From Oscillospiraceae bacterium (GTDB lineage Bacteria > Bacillota > Clostridia > Oscillospirales > Acutalibacteraceae), in contig SVOH01000001.1 in the NCBI GenBank assembly GCA_015066515.1, positions 62,001 through 126,000 of the forward strand: a stretch of 64,000 nt of DNA, in the 5' to 3' direction. Shown here one piece after another: positions 24,217 to 32,093 of this stretch. A program made the translations under genes and the position numbers. Every line of letters starts with the position of its first letter. Within the stretch, counting starts at the first letter, position 1. The notes under the pieces were generated by a model. It was given only the letters and a program-made list of their open reading frames with translations. It had not been told where the DNA came from and searched no databases.

Positions 24217-24957
24217 ATGTATAATTTTTTTGTAAACGCTGACAACAAAAAAGAAAATCGTTATTTTATAATGGGTGACGATTATAAACATATAAAAAAT
24301 GTTTTACGTATGACGGTTGGCGAGCAGTTTTTGGTGAGCTGTAACGATATAAGCGACCTATGTGAAATAGAAAGCTTTGAAAGCGACACAGTTGTTGTAA
24401 AAATAATAGAAAAAAACTATCAAAGCACTAACCTGCCTATAAAAATTCACCTGTTTCAAGGACTGCCCAAAAGTGATAAATTAGAACTAATTATTCAAAA
24501 AGCGGTAGAGCTTGGTGTTACAACCGTTACCCCCGTTTCTATGAAGCGAAGCATTGTAAAAATTGACGATAAAAAGAAAAAGAGCAAGCAAGAGCGTTGG
24601 CAGGCAATTGCCACAGCCGCCGCCAAGCAAAGCAAGCGCACAAGCGTGCCCGAGGTTTGTGACATAATATCATATAAAGAATTTATAGAAAGGGCAAAGG
24701 ACCTTGATTTGCTGCTTGTGCCTTACGAGTGTGCCGAGGGTATGTCGGCTACAAAAACCGCATTATCAGAGATAAAAAACGGAATGAATGTAGGCATCAT
24801 AATCGGTCCCGAAGGTGGCTTTGAGGAAAAAGAGGTTGATACCGCGTTATCTATAGGCGGCAAGGTTATATCCTTAGGCAGTCGTATTTTACGTACCGAA
24901 ACAGCGGCTATTACAAGTATAGCTATGTGTATGCTATATAGTGAAATGGAATTATAA
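24217..24957 (+). CDS. rsmE: 16S rRNA (uracil1498-N3)-methyltransferase RsmE
   Basis: A SPOUT methyltransferase of 246 residues that modifies U1498 of 16S rRNA. An N-terminal PUA-like domain is followed by LFQGLPKSDKLELIIQKAVELG, the lysine-rich loop ERWQAIATAAAKQSKR, and the SAM knot IIGPEGGFEEKEVD with SLGSRILRTETAAI. ATG 24217 has AAAGGTGGG upstream. The methyltransferase gene that follows starts 1 bp after its stop. Confidence 0.95.
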   Translation: MYNFFVNADNKKENRYFIMGDDYKHIKNVLRMTVGEQFLVSCNDISDLCEIESFESDTVVVKIIEKNYQSTNLPIKIHLFQGLPKSDKLELIIQKAVELGVTTVTPVSMKRSIVKIDDKKKKSKQERWQAIATAAAKQSKRTSVPEVCDIISYKEFIERAKDLDLLLVPYECAEGMSATKTALSEIKNGMNVGIIIGPEGGFEEKEVDTALSIGGKVISLGSRILRTETAAITSIAMCMLYSEMEL

Positions 24958-24958
24958 T

Positions 24959-26317
24959 ATGAAACAGTTACCACTTGAATTTGAAAATAGAATGAAAGCG
25001 CTTTTAGGCGACGGCTTTAGTGATTTTTGCGCTTCGTTAAGCGAGCCGCCCGTAAAGGCATTTCGTGTAAATAAATCTAAAATATCAATTGATGATTTTG
25101 AAAAGATAAATCCCTTTGGAAAAGAAAAAATCCCCTATGTAGAGGGCGGATATTATCTTGACTATGAAAAGGTTGGAAACCACCCGTTTCATCATGCGGG
25201 GCTAATTTACGTGCAAGAGCCTGCCGCTATGGCACCGGCTGAATGTATCGATATAGAAGAAAACACAAATGTGCTTGATATGTGCGCCGCCCCCGGTGGC
25301 AAAAGCACGCAGTTAAAAAACAAATTAGGCGAAAAAGGACTTCTTGTTTCAAACGAGATTATACCTTCGCGCTGTAAAATTCTTACCGGTAATATAGAGC
25401 GATTGGGCCATAAAAACTGTGTTACCACCTGTATGGATACAGCTCGCCTTGCTGATACGTTCCCCGATACCTTTGATACTATCATGGTAGATGCTCCTTG
25501 CTCGGGCGAGGGAATGTTTCGCAAAGAGCCCATAGCCATTGACGAGTGGAGCCGCGAAAACGTAAAAATGTGTGCCGAGCGACAAAGCGGTATTTTAGAT
25601 AATGCAGTAAAGTGTTTGCGCTCGGGTGGTACAATAATTTACGCTACCTGTACCTTTTCGCTCGAAGAAAACGAAATGCAAATAGACGCATTTTTAAAGC
25701 GGCACCCCGATTTTGAAATTGTACCTGTAAAAGAGGCGGTACAAGCGGCATCACAAGACGGTATATGCTTTGACGGATGCGAGTGTAAAAATATAAGTTT
25801 TGCCCGTCGTTTTTACCCACACACCTCTCGTGGCGAGGGTCAGTTTATGGCAGTTCTTCGTCACAATGGCGAAAAAGCTACAGCTTATAAACAATCTAAA
25901 AAGCAAAATGTTAAATTAAACCCCGTTTTAACCGATTTTCTTGACGATACGCTCAAAAATTACAATAAAGACGATATAACTTTTTACGGCGACACTCCTG
26001 TTTTTTATAGCGGTGATATCGAAATTAAAAAGGGTACCGCCTTTATGTGTGGCGTAACAATAGGCGAAATCAAAAAAAACTACGTTTTGCCACACCACCA
26101 ACTGTTTATGGCGTATGGGGACAGCTTTAAACGCAAAATTGACCTTGACCCAAACGGTGAGGATATAATAAAATACCTTCACGGTGAAGAAATAAAATGC
26201 AACCTGCCAAACGGCTGGGCAGCAGTTACCGTTTGCGGTGTAGCCGTAGGCGGCGCCAAGGTGTCAAACGGAATTGCCAAAAACCACTACCCCAAGGGAC
26301 TTAGAATACTAAAGTAG
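24959..26317 (+). CDS. RsmF/NSUN-type RNA (cytosine-C5)-methyltransferase
   Basis: A 452-residue SAM-dependent m5C methyltransferase. The SAM site is VLDMCAAPGGKSTQLK; the two catalytic Cys are in VDAPCSGEGMFRK and IIYATCTFSLEENE. A C-terminal RsmF-type PUA-like region follows (HHQLFMAYG, LPNGWAAVTVCGVAVGGAKV). In low-GC Gram-positives such proteins modify C1400-1407-region cytosines of 16S rRNA or tRNA; the exact target cannot be read. It is transcribed with rsmE, making a small rRNA-modification operon with the downstream lipoprotein gene. Confidence 0.93.
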   Translation: MKQLPLEFENRMKALLGDGFSDFCASLSEPPVKAFRVNKSKISIDDFEKINPFGKEKIPYVEGGYYLDYEKVGNHPFHHAGLIYVQEPAAMAPAECIDIEENTNVLDMCAAPGGKSTQLKNKLGEKGLLVSNEIIPSRCKILTGNIERLGHKNCVTTCMDTARLADTFPDTFDTIMVDAPCSGEGMFRKEPIAIDEWSRENVKMCAERQSGILDNAVKCLRSGGTIIYATCTFSLEENEMQIDAFLKRHPDFEIVPVKEAVQAASQDGICFDGCECKNISFARRFYPHTSRGEGQFMAVLRHNGEKATAYKQSKKQNVKLNPVLTDFLDDTLKNYNKDDITFYGDTPVFYSGDIEIKKGTAFMCGVTIGEIKKNYVLPHHQLFMAYGDSFKRKIDLDPNGEDIIKYLHGEEIKCNLPNGWAAVTVCGVAVGGAKVSNGIAKNHYPKGLRILK

Positions 26318-26326
26318 GGGAATATT

Positions 26327-26815
26327 ATGAAGACAAAAATCACATATATAATCTCGTTAATGCTTGTCGTGGTACTTATTGGCTGCACAGACCAAAACGT
26401 TTTGTATAAAGACAAAATCTACATCATAACCAAGGGCGAAGAAAAAGTAACAGTAAGTGTAAACGAGGGCGCTAAGGCGCCTAGTGTGCACGAAGCAGGA
26501 AGGCAGTATATTGATATTATGCAGCCGTACCTTTATGTTCTTAATTTTCAAGACGGTATACTTACCGTTTCGTCACACGACTATGACGCCGACGCCAAAG
26601 ACAACTTCAAATTATGGGAGCTTAAAGCGGCTAAGGACATTAGCTTTAATTCGGTAATAGTTTTTGACAAAAATGGCAAGGTTACCGTAAGCGACGATGA
26701 ATTGACCGAAAAAGACGAATATCTCTTGGGCGATTTTTACAACTGTGGATATTTGGAATTTAACGCTAGTGGCGAAGTAAGTCATATAACCTTTTACGGT
26801 GAAATAATAGTATAA
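26327..26815 (+). CDS. Small lipoprotein of unknown function
   Basis: A 162-residue protein with a signal peptide ending in the lipobox LIGC (Cys20), then a mostly beta-stranded, acidic domain (VLNFQDGILTVSSHDYDADA, VIVFDKNGKVTVSDDELTE). There is no recognisable family. It starts 9 bp after the rsmF-like gene and ends just before a strong terminator, so it is the last gene of that operon. Confidence 0.75.
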   Translation: MKTKITYIISLMLVVVLIGCTDQNVLYKDKIYIITKGEEKVTVSVNEGAKAPSVHEAGRQYIDIMQPYLYVLNFQDGILTVSSHDYDADAKDNFKLWELKAAKDISFNSVIVFDKNGKVTVSDDELTEKDEYLLGDFYNCGYLEFNASGEVSHITFYGEIIV

Positions 26816-26821
26816 ATACTT

Positions 26822-26850
26822 AAAAGCGACCGCAAAAACGGTCGCTTTTT
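26822..26850 (+). terminator. Terminator of the rsmE operon
   Basis: Perfect stem AAAAGCGACCG/CGGTCGCTTTT with loop CAAAAA and a T-run. Confidence 0.92.
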
Positions 26851-26880
26851 TTGTAATTTTAAAATGTTTTGTCGAAAGTC

Positions 26881-27076
26881 TTGACGGTATTTTTTATTTA
26901 TGGTAATATAATCGTGCGACGTAACAACTTAATACGACAAAATTACGGGAGATTTGTGTTCATTTTTGAAAAAACACATTTCTCAAATGACAGTCTCTTG
27001 TGATTTGTCGTTGTTACGTCGCAGTAATCAAGAGTTATGTGTTTTTCGGTGCGTAGCTCTTGGCTGCGCACTTTTT
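26881..27076 (+). ncRNA. Promoter-to-terminator structured RNA, class not recognised
   Basis: A sigma-A-type promoter (TTGACG at 26881, TAATAT at 26904, 17-bp spacer) opens onto about 160 nt of strongly folded RNA. The closing stem is a perfect 14 bp (TGCGACGTAACAAC at 26915-26928 with 27010-27023). A 7-nt bulge follows, then GACAAA/TTTGTC, then an inner hairpin GAGA-TT-TGTGTT/AACACA-TT-TCTC around 26949-26984. A terminator hairpin GTGCGTAGC/GGCTGCGCAC with TTTTTT ends at about 27076. It is either a small RNA or a cis-regulator of the 41-codon gene 58 bp downstream. It lacks SRP, tmRNA or RNase P motifs. Confidence 0.7.
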
Positions 27077-27097
27077 TATTTTGTACAATGGCCGTTG

Positions 27098-27117
27098 TAA
27101 CAAAAATTATTTTGTTA
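27098..27117 (+). promoter_or_regulatory. Hairpin before the 41-codon gene
   Basis: Perfect 8-bp inverted repeat TAACAAAA/TTTTGTTA with a 4-nt loop, ending three bases before the AAAGGGGG ribosome-binding site; it could be an operator or an mRNA hairpin. Confidence 0.4.
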
Positions 27118-27134
27118 TAAAAGGGGGTGCTTTT

Positions 27135-27260
27135 ATGCCCGACTATAAGCTGTTGTACTTAACCTTGCTTGACGGTGTCGAAAAAGCAATAAATTTGTTG
27201 ATAGATGCTCAAAAAGCGTGCGAGGACATATACGTAGACACCGACGAAACAAAAGATTAA
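27135..27260 (+). CDS. Small conserved-looking helical protein (41 aa)
   Basis: A very short gene with an excellent ribosome-binding site (AAAGGGGG, seven bases before ATG). The product is amphipathic and acidic: YKLLYLTLLDGVEKAINLL then a helix with DAQKACEDIYVD. Its YxxLY...AIxxL...AQxxxExxY pattern is one I have seen in many small clostridial proteins of unknown function. A terminator follows. It may be controlled by the structured RNA upstream. Confidence 0.7.
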   Translation: MPDYKLLYLTLLDGVEKAINLLIDAQKACEDIYVDTDETKD

Positions 27261-27269
27261 AATGTAAAA

Positions 27270-27317
27270 AGAGCAAGAGTAAAAGGAAATAATCCTTATA
27301 TTCTTGCTCTCGTTTTT
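27270..27317. terminator. Bidirectional terminator between the 41-codon gene and the esterase gene
   Basis: AGAGCAAGA pairs with TCTTGCTCT around an inner AGG/CCT stem; a T-run follows on each strand. Confidence 0.8.
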
Positions 27318-27319
27318 TA

Positions 27320-28702
27320 TTAATCTATATATTCAAATCTCTTTACAAATTTTCCGTTTTTATATACGTGCTCGCTAAACATATGTAACGGTCTTACCCA
27401 AAGCTTTTGTTCACCGTAAAGAGCTTTGTAAAGCACTACATCTTGACAATTTTCGCTGTCGAGCGCGGTGCCTAAAACCTCGTACTCGTTACCTTTGAAA
27501 TGACGGTACCTGCCGGGCTTTATTTCGACGTTGCTTTTATAAAAATGCTCGTCCTCAGGCGGCAAAGCAAGCGAATGTGGCATACCCTGTACTATCTCAA
27601 GCGTTTTTTCGCAGTTAAAGGCATTGTAAAGTGTCATAGTACTTGCCGGTGGGCAGGTGTAATCACCAAGGCCTATAATCATTTTTACGGGGCATTTTAC
27701 ACGCATACCGTGCGCCACTGTGTCAAAATACCTAAGCCCTTCGGCAAATTCGGGACGTACCCCTTTCATAAATCCGTGCTGTTCGGCACGCATATTGCAA
27801 AACCACGGCACTTGTATATCCAAAAAAGTTACGTCGGAGTCAACCGATGCCATTATAGTTGACTGAAAAGCGCCTTGACTTCCGCCCGATACGCTTAGGT
27901 TTTCGCCGTCCCATTGGGGTAATGTTTTTAAATACTTTAGCGCCACAAGGTCGCGAAGCATCATATTGCGCCAATATGTTGTCATATTAGATGCGTTTTC
28001 TTCTTTGCTAAAACCGTAATTTTGTAGCTCGTCCTTATATTTTAGTGCGCTTTCGGTGTGACAAAGTCCGTTTTCAATACCGTGCGCATTAAGGCAAAGC
28101 GATATTGCGTCGGGGTCGTGCACAGCCCAAGCACCTGCAACGCCATAGCCTAAAAAGGTAACGTGTATGGGGTATTTGCCTGACTTTTGAGGGATAGAGA
28201 GATATCCCGACGCATTACGACCCTCGGGGGTAGATATTCTAATATCGTAACACTTTATGCCCTCGGGCACACCGGAGGTAACCTCTTCGTTCGAAACAAG
28301 CTCACAGTTAAAGCCGTCTACCATAGCTTTTAGCTCGGACCAGTATTGGTCAAAATCGTCGGGTACAGTATCAAGAAGGCAAAGCTTATCAACGTCGGCA
28401 CCTGCCGATACGTCAATCGGCGCAAAATCGGGCAGTGGTGCATTATCATCACTAAAAGCTGTGCAGGTAAGTCGGGCAAAGCCGGGCTTATCTAGTGTGG
28501 TTTCAATTACTATTGGGTGACCGCCCCAACATGCATCAAATCCTTCAGAGTGTTGACCGTCATCGCCGTCGAGCACCCACTTAACGTAGCGACAAGCAGT
28601 GTCGATACGGTTATCTCGAGCGGAAACTGTAAAGATGATTTTTTCGCCGCAGGTGTATTCGAGTGGATTTTTGTTTGTTGTGCATTTAAAGTATTTTGAC
28701 AT
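27320..28702 (-). CDS. Acetyl xylan esterase-family alpha/beta hydrolase fused to DUF1653
   Basis: A 460-residue two-part protein. Residues ~1-100 are a beta-rich N-terminal region; ~100-380 form an AXE1/CE7-type hydrolase with the nucleophile elbow VSGGSQGAFQS, the acid loop GLGDYTCPPAS and the His in QGMPHSLALP. After a short linker, residues ~395-460 are a DUF1653 domain (GRYRHFKGNEYEVLGTALDS, YGEQKLWVRPLHMF). CE7 enzymes remove acetyl groups from xylan or cephalosporins. ATG 28702 follows GAGGTG; no signal peptide, so deacetylation of imported oligosaccharides is the likely use. Confidence 0.88.
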   Translation of the reverse strand: MSKYFKCTTNKNPLEYTCGEKIIFTVSARDNRIDTACRYVKWVLDGDDGQHSEGFDACWGGHPIVIETTLDKPGFARLTCTAFSDDNAPLPDFAPIDVSAGADVDKLCLLDTVPDDFDQYWSELKAMVDGFNCELVSNEEVTSGVPEGIKCYDIRISTPEGRNASGYLSIPQKSGKYPIHVTFLGYGVAGAWAVHDPDAISLCLNAHGIENGLCHTESALKYKDELQNYGFSKEENASNMTTYWRNMMLRDLVALKYLKTLPQWDGENLSVSGGSQGAFQSTIMASVDSDVTFLDIQVPWFCNMRAEQHGFMKGVRPEFAEGLRYFDTVAHGMRVKCPVKMIIGLGDYTCPPASTMTLYNAFNCEKTLEIVQGMPHSLALPPEDEHFYKSNVEIKPGRYRHFKGNEYEVLGTALDSENCQDVVLYKALYGEQKLWVRPLHMFSEHVYKNGKFVKRFEYID

Positions 28703-28880
28703 AACAATCACCTCAAAACAAAATTGCACAATCATTTTAACATCGTGGACTCAAAAACACAATATAATATTTTATGCTTTTTATAATAGGTATAGTTTTT
28801 TGTTGGATTACAGGTAAGGGTAAAAAAATTTGTTGACAAAAGTTTAAAAAGTATGTGAATAAAATCGTGCTGTCAAAAAA

Positions 28881-28906
28881 AAAAGCGAGGATTAATCCTC
28901 GCTTTT
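28881..28906. terminator. Terminator of pflB-pflA
   Basis: Palindrome AAAAGCGAGGATT/AATCCTCGCTTTT followed on the minus strand by a run of ten T. Confidence 0.9.
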
Positions 28907-29605
28907 TATTAGTTTATTAAGTTCTTGCATTTTGTCTTGTGTTGGTTCGGGTAAATGCCCAAATTTAAACTGCAGTCCCATATTATCATACTTTGTCTGA
29001 CAAATTTTTCTAAATGGTAAAAGTTCGATTTTATCAACAACAGAATACTTTTCGGCAAGCCCATTTAAAAACACAACGTTTTCCTCGTTATCGGTAAGGG
29101 TGGGTATTATTACCTGACGCAGAGTAACGGGGATTTTTTGCGTTTGCAAATATGCCAAAAACTCAAGCGGTTTTTCTATACTGCAGCCTACGTGTTCAAG
29201 GTAATCAGCGTCGTTTGTATACTTAATATCAAGTAGCACTCGGTCGGTCACGGTGAGCAGTTTTTTGACACCGTCGTTTAAAACACTACCCGATGTATCA
29301 AGGCAGGTGTTAACGCCCTCTTTGTGACATAGCGAAAACAGCTCATAGCAAAATTCACTTTGCAACAGCGGCTCGCCACCCGAAATGGTAATACCACCCG
29401 TTTTGCCAAAATATTCTTTACAGCGCAAAACCTTTTGGAGTATCTGCTCGGGGGTGTATTCGGTGCCACCATTAATTTCCCAAGTGTCAGGGTTATGGCA
29501 GCAACCGCAACGCAGGTTACACCCTTGCATAAACACCACAAAGCGAATACCGGGGCCATCTACCGTGCCAAGAGATTGTAAGGAATGTATTTTACCTTTT
29601 ATCAT
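28892..29605 (-). CDS. pflA: Pyruvate formate-lyase-activating enzyme
   Basis: A 237-residue radical SAM enzyme that installs the glycyl radical on PflB. The cluster motif is C29-NLR-C33-GC-C36 (CX3CX2C; one extra Cys at 35), preceded by [16 protein letters not shown] and followed by [17 protein letters not shown] is the SAM-binding GGE motif. It overlaps pflB by ATGA, giving strict coupling of enzyme and activator. Its size is typical. Confidence 0.95.
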   Translation of the reverse strand: MIKGKIHSLQSLGTVDGPGIRFVVFMQGCNLRCGCCHNPDTWEINGGTEYTPEQILQKVLRCKEYFGKTGGITISGGEPLLQSEFCYELFSLCHKEGVNTCLDTSGSVLNDGVKKLLTVTDRVLLDIKYTNDADYLEHVGCSIEKPLEFLAYLQTQKIPVTLRQVIIPTLTDNEENVVFLNGLAEKYSVVDKIELLPFRKICQTKYDNMGLQFKFGHLPEPTQDKMQELNKLIKSED

Positions 29606-31833
29606 AATACTGTGTGGAAGGTGCGGCTGATAACCTCGCGTTGATGCTCGCGTGAGAGCTTGTTAAAGTTAACAGCATAACCCGATACACGAATGGTAAG
29701 GTTGGGGTACTTGTCGGGGTTTTCGTAAGCATCCATCAGTGTTTCGCGATTAAGCACGTTTACGTTTATGTGGTGTGCCTTCTTTGCAAAATATCCGTCA
29801 AGAATGGTGACAAGATTGTCAATGCGTTCCTCGTCGGTTTTGCCAAGTGCCTCAGGCGTGATAGAGAATGTGTTTGAAACACCATCACGGCAGTCGTCGT
29901 AACTGATTTTTGCAACCGAGTTAAGTGATGCCAATGCGCCGTTTTCTTCGCGATTGTGCATTGGGTTAGCACCTGGGGCAAACGGTTCGCCCGCTTTTCT
30001 GCCGTCGGGGGTAGCGCCTGTGTTTTTACCGTACATAACGTTTGAAGTAATGGTAAGAACAGACAATGTATGCACAGCACCACGATATGTTTCGGTCTTA
30101 CGAAGAGCCTCAATAAAGCGGTGGGTCATATCTTGTGCCAAAGAGTCAACGCGGTCGTCGTCGTTACCAAATTTGGGGAAATCGCCGGTTGTATCATAAT
30201 CAACAATAAAGCCTTCGGCGTTTCTTATCGGTTTAACACAGCCGTACTTGATAGCACTAAGCGAATCGGCAACAACCGAAAGACCTGCTATACCAAACGC
30301 CATAAGGCGTTCAACGTCGGTATCGTGAAGCGCCATCTGCACCTTTTCGTAGCAGTATTCATCGTGCATATAGTGGATAACGTTCATAGTTTTTACATAC
30401 AACTGTGAAAGCCACTGAATATAAATATCATAACGCTCCATAACAGAGTCAAAGTCGAGTGTTTCGCTCGATATAGGCTTCATTTGAGGACCAATGTGTA
30501 TGCCGCTCATAGCGTCGTAACCGCCGTTAAGCGCAATATTTAAAAGCTTTGCCAAGTTGCAACGCGCGCCAAAGAACTGCATCTGCTTGCCAAGTTTCAT
30601 TGCCGATACACAACAAGCGATAGCGTAGTCGTCACCGTAAATCGGGCGCATTAAATCGTCGTTTTCATACTGGATAGAGTCGGTATCCTTTGAAACCTTT
30701 GCGCAGAACTTTTTAAAGCCGTCGGGCAACTGCTTTGACCAAAGAACGGTAAGGTTAGGCTCTGGTGAAGAGCCAAGAGTATAAAGTGTGTTAAGCATGC
30801 GGAAACTGCTTTTACTAACAAGGGTTCTGCCGTCTTCGCCCATACCGCCGACAGCCTCGGTAATCCACATTGGGTCGCCGCCGAAAAGCTCGTTATATTC
30901 GGGTGTACGCAAATGACGCGCTATACGAAGCTTTATTACAAAATCGTCAAACAGCTCTTGTGCGCCCTCTTCGGTAAGGGTGCCGTTTTTGATGTCGCGT
31001 TCTATATAAATATCAAAAAATGTTGCCACACGGCCCAAAGACATTGCCGCGCCGTTTTGCTCTTTTATAGCGGCAAGGTACGCAAAGTACGTCCACTGTA
31101 TTGCCTCGCGTGTGTCGCGTGCGGGGCCGCTTATATCAAAGCCGTACATAGCAGCCATCTCTTTTAGCTTGCCAAGAAAGTTTATTTGTTTAAAAAGCTC
31201 GCTGCTAAGCTTGATGTTCTCTGTAACAAAGGGCTTTTCGGCCATAGCGGCTTTGTCTTTTTGCTTTTCTTCAATAAGCTTGTCCACGCCGTAAAGCGCT
31301 ACACGGCGGTAGTCACCAATAATACGACCGCGACCGTAAGCGTCGGGCAGGCCCGTGATTACGTGACAACGGCGCGCAAGACGCATTTCGTCGGTATATG
31401 CGCGGAAAACACCCTCGTTGTGTGTGGTGCGGAAACGAAATTCATCCTCAATTGTTTCGGAAAGCTTGTAGCCGTAAGCCTCGCAAGCCTGACGCGCCAT
31501 ACGTATGCCGCCAAACGGGCTAACGCCACGCTTTAGTGGGCGGTTGGTTTGCATACCAACAATAATTTCGTTGTCTTTATCTATGTAACCGGGTGAAAAG
31601 GTGGTAAGCGAAGATACGGTTGCAGTGTCAATATCAAGCACACCGCCAAACTGACGCTCAAGCGCAAAAAGCGCCTGCACCTTTTTCATAAGTGCTTGAG
31701 TTCGCTCGGTAGCGCCCGACAAGAAAGAATCATCACCCGTATACTCGGTATAGTTAGCCTGAATAAAGTCGCGCACGTTAATTTGCGTTTGCCATACGCC
31801 CGCTTTAAATCCGTTCCAATTTTCGTGTGTCAT
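29602..31833 (-). CDS. pflB: Formate C-acetyltransferase (pyruvate formate-lyase)
   Basis: A 743-residue glycyl radical enzyme that splits pyruvate and CoA into acetyl-CoA and formate under anaerobiosis. The adjacent catalytic Cys pair is in [15 protein letters not shown]; the radical glycine is Gly718 in [20 protein letters not shown] near the C-terminus. The start [19 protein letters not shown] and length match true PFL rather than glycerol or choline lyases. ATG 31833 has GGAGG seven to eight bases upstream. The transcript carries a ZTP riboswitch. Confidence 0.97.
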   Translation of the reverse strand: MTHENWNGFKAGVWQTQINVRDFIQANYTEYTGDDSFLSGATERTQALMKKVQALFALERQFGGVLDIDTATVSSLTTFSPGYIDKDNEIIVGMQTNRPLKRGVSPFGGIRMARQACEAYGYKLSETIEDEFRFRTTHNEGVFRAYTDEMRLARRCHVITGLPDAYGRGRIIGDYRRVALYGVDKLIEEKQKDKAAMAEKPFVTENIKLSSELFKQINFLGKLKEMAAMYGFDISGPARDTREAIQWTYFAYLAAIKEQNGAAMSLGRVATFFDIYIERDIKNGTLTEEGAQELFDDFVIKLRIARHLRTPEYNELFGGDPMWITEAVGGMGEDGRTLVSKSSFRMLNTLYTLGSSPEPNLTVLWSKQLPDGFKKFCAKVSKDTDSIQYENDDLMRPIYGDDYAIACCVSAMKLGKQMQFFGARCNLAKLLNIALNGGYDAMSGIHIGPQMKPISSETLDFDSVMERYDIYIQWLSQLYVKTMNVIHYMHDEYCYEKVQMALHDTDVERLMAFGIAGLSVVADSLSAIKYGCVKPIRNAEGFIVDYDTTGDFPKFGNDDDRVDSLAQDMTHRFIEALRKTETYRGAVHTLSVLTITSNVMYGKNTGATPDGRKAGEPFAPGANPMHNREENGALASLNSVAKISYDDCRDGVSNTFSITPEALGKTDEERIDNLVTILDGYFAKKAHHINVNVLNRETLMDAYENPDKYPNLTIRVSGYAVNFNKLSREHQREVISRTFHTVL

Positions 31834-31856
31834 ATATATTCCTCCGTTATTGCCGT

Positions 31857-31895
31857 AAAAAAAGAGCAAATCAGCCTTTAATAACTGACTTGCCC
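31857..31895 (-). terminator. Riboswitch-controlled terminator before pflB
   Basis: On the minus strand GGGCAAGTCAG pairs with CTGATTTGCTC over 11 bp (two G-U), followed by seven T. Its 5' arm is part of the ZTP aptamer, so ligand binding should prevent it. Confidence 0.8.
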
Positions 31896-31959
31896 AGACG
31901 GTCGGCATTAAAAATCTTTTACATTCCCTATGCGTAAACTCGCAAAACCCGTCAGTTAT
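31881..31959 (-). ncRNA. ZTP (pfl-motif) riboswitch controlling pflB-pflA
   Basis: The minus-strand leader matches the ZTP aptamer layout. ACTGACGG opens it (consensus ACUGGCG), then a small hairpin TGCGA/ACGCA follows, then AGGGAA (consensus GGGGA), and GCCGACCGTCTGGGC closes it (consensus CCGCCUGGGC). The pseudoknot pair GACGG/CCGUC shows a compensatory change from the consensus GGCG/CGCC. Flanking ATAACTGAC/GTCAGTTAT forms the outer stem, which excludes the terminator. ZTP/ZMP accumulate when 10-formyl-THF is scarce; PFL supplies formate for that pathway, so an ON switch makes sense. Confidence 0.82.
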
Positions 31960-31984
31960 GTAAAAGCATTATACTGTATTAATT

Positions 31985-32014
31985 ATTATAATATATGTAC
32001 ACGTATTTTGTCAA
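31985..32014 (-). promoter_or_regulatory. Promoter of pflB-pflA
   Basis: On the minus strand TTGACA (32009-32014), 18-bp spacer, TATAAT (31985-31990). Confidence 0.75.
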
Positions 32015-32034
32015 TGCAAAATGCTATGTTTTTG

Positions 32035-32063
32035 TTGTGCAAAAACGAAAAATAGAATATAAT
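32035..32063 (+). promoter_or_regulatory. Promoter of the B12-binding radical SAM gene
   Basis: TTGTGC (32035-32040), 17-bp spacer, TATAAT (32058-32063). Confidence 0.55.
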
Positions 32064-32093
32064 AAATTTAATATGATTTTTGGGGGTGGCAAA

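Noticed and set aside
26915-27076. 6S, SRP or tmRNA identity for the structured RNA
   Set aside because: None of the conserved motifs of SRP or tmRNA is present, and the separate 3' terminator arm outside the closing stem does not fit typical 6S ends; left unassigned.
28833-28861. Plus-strand promoter (TTGACA-17-TGAATA)
   Set aside because: The -10 is poor and transcription would run straight into the pflA terminator hairpin with nothing in between.
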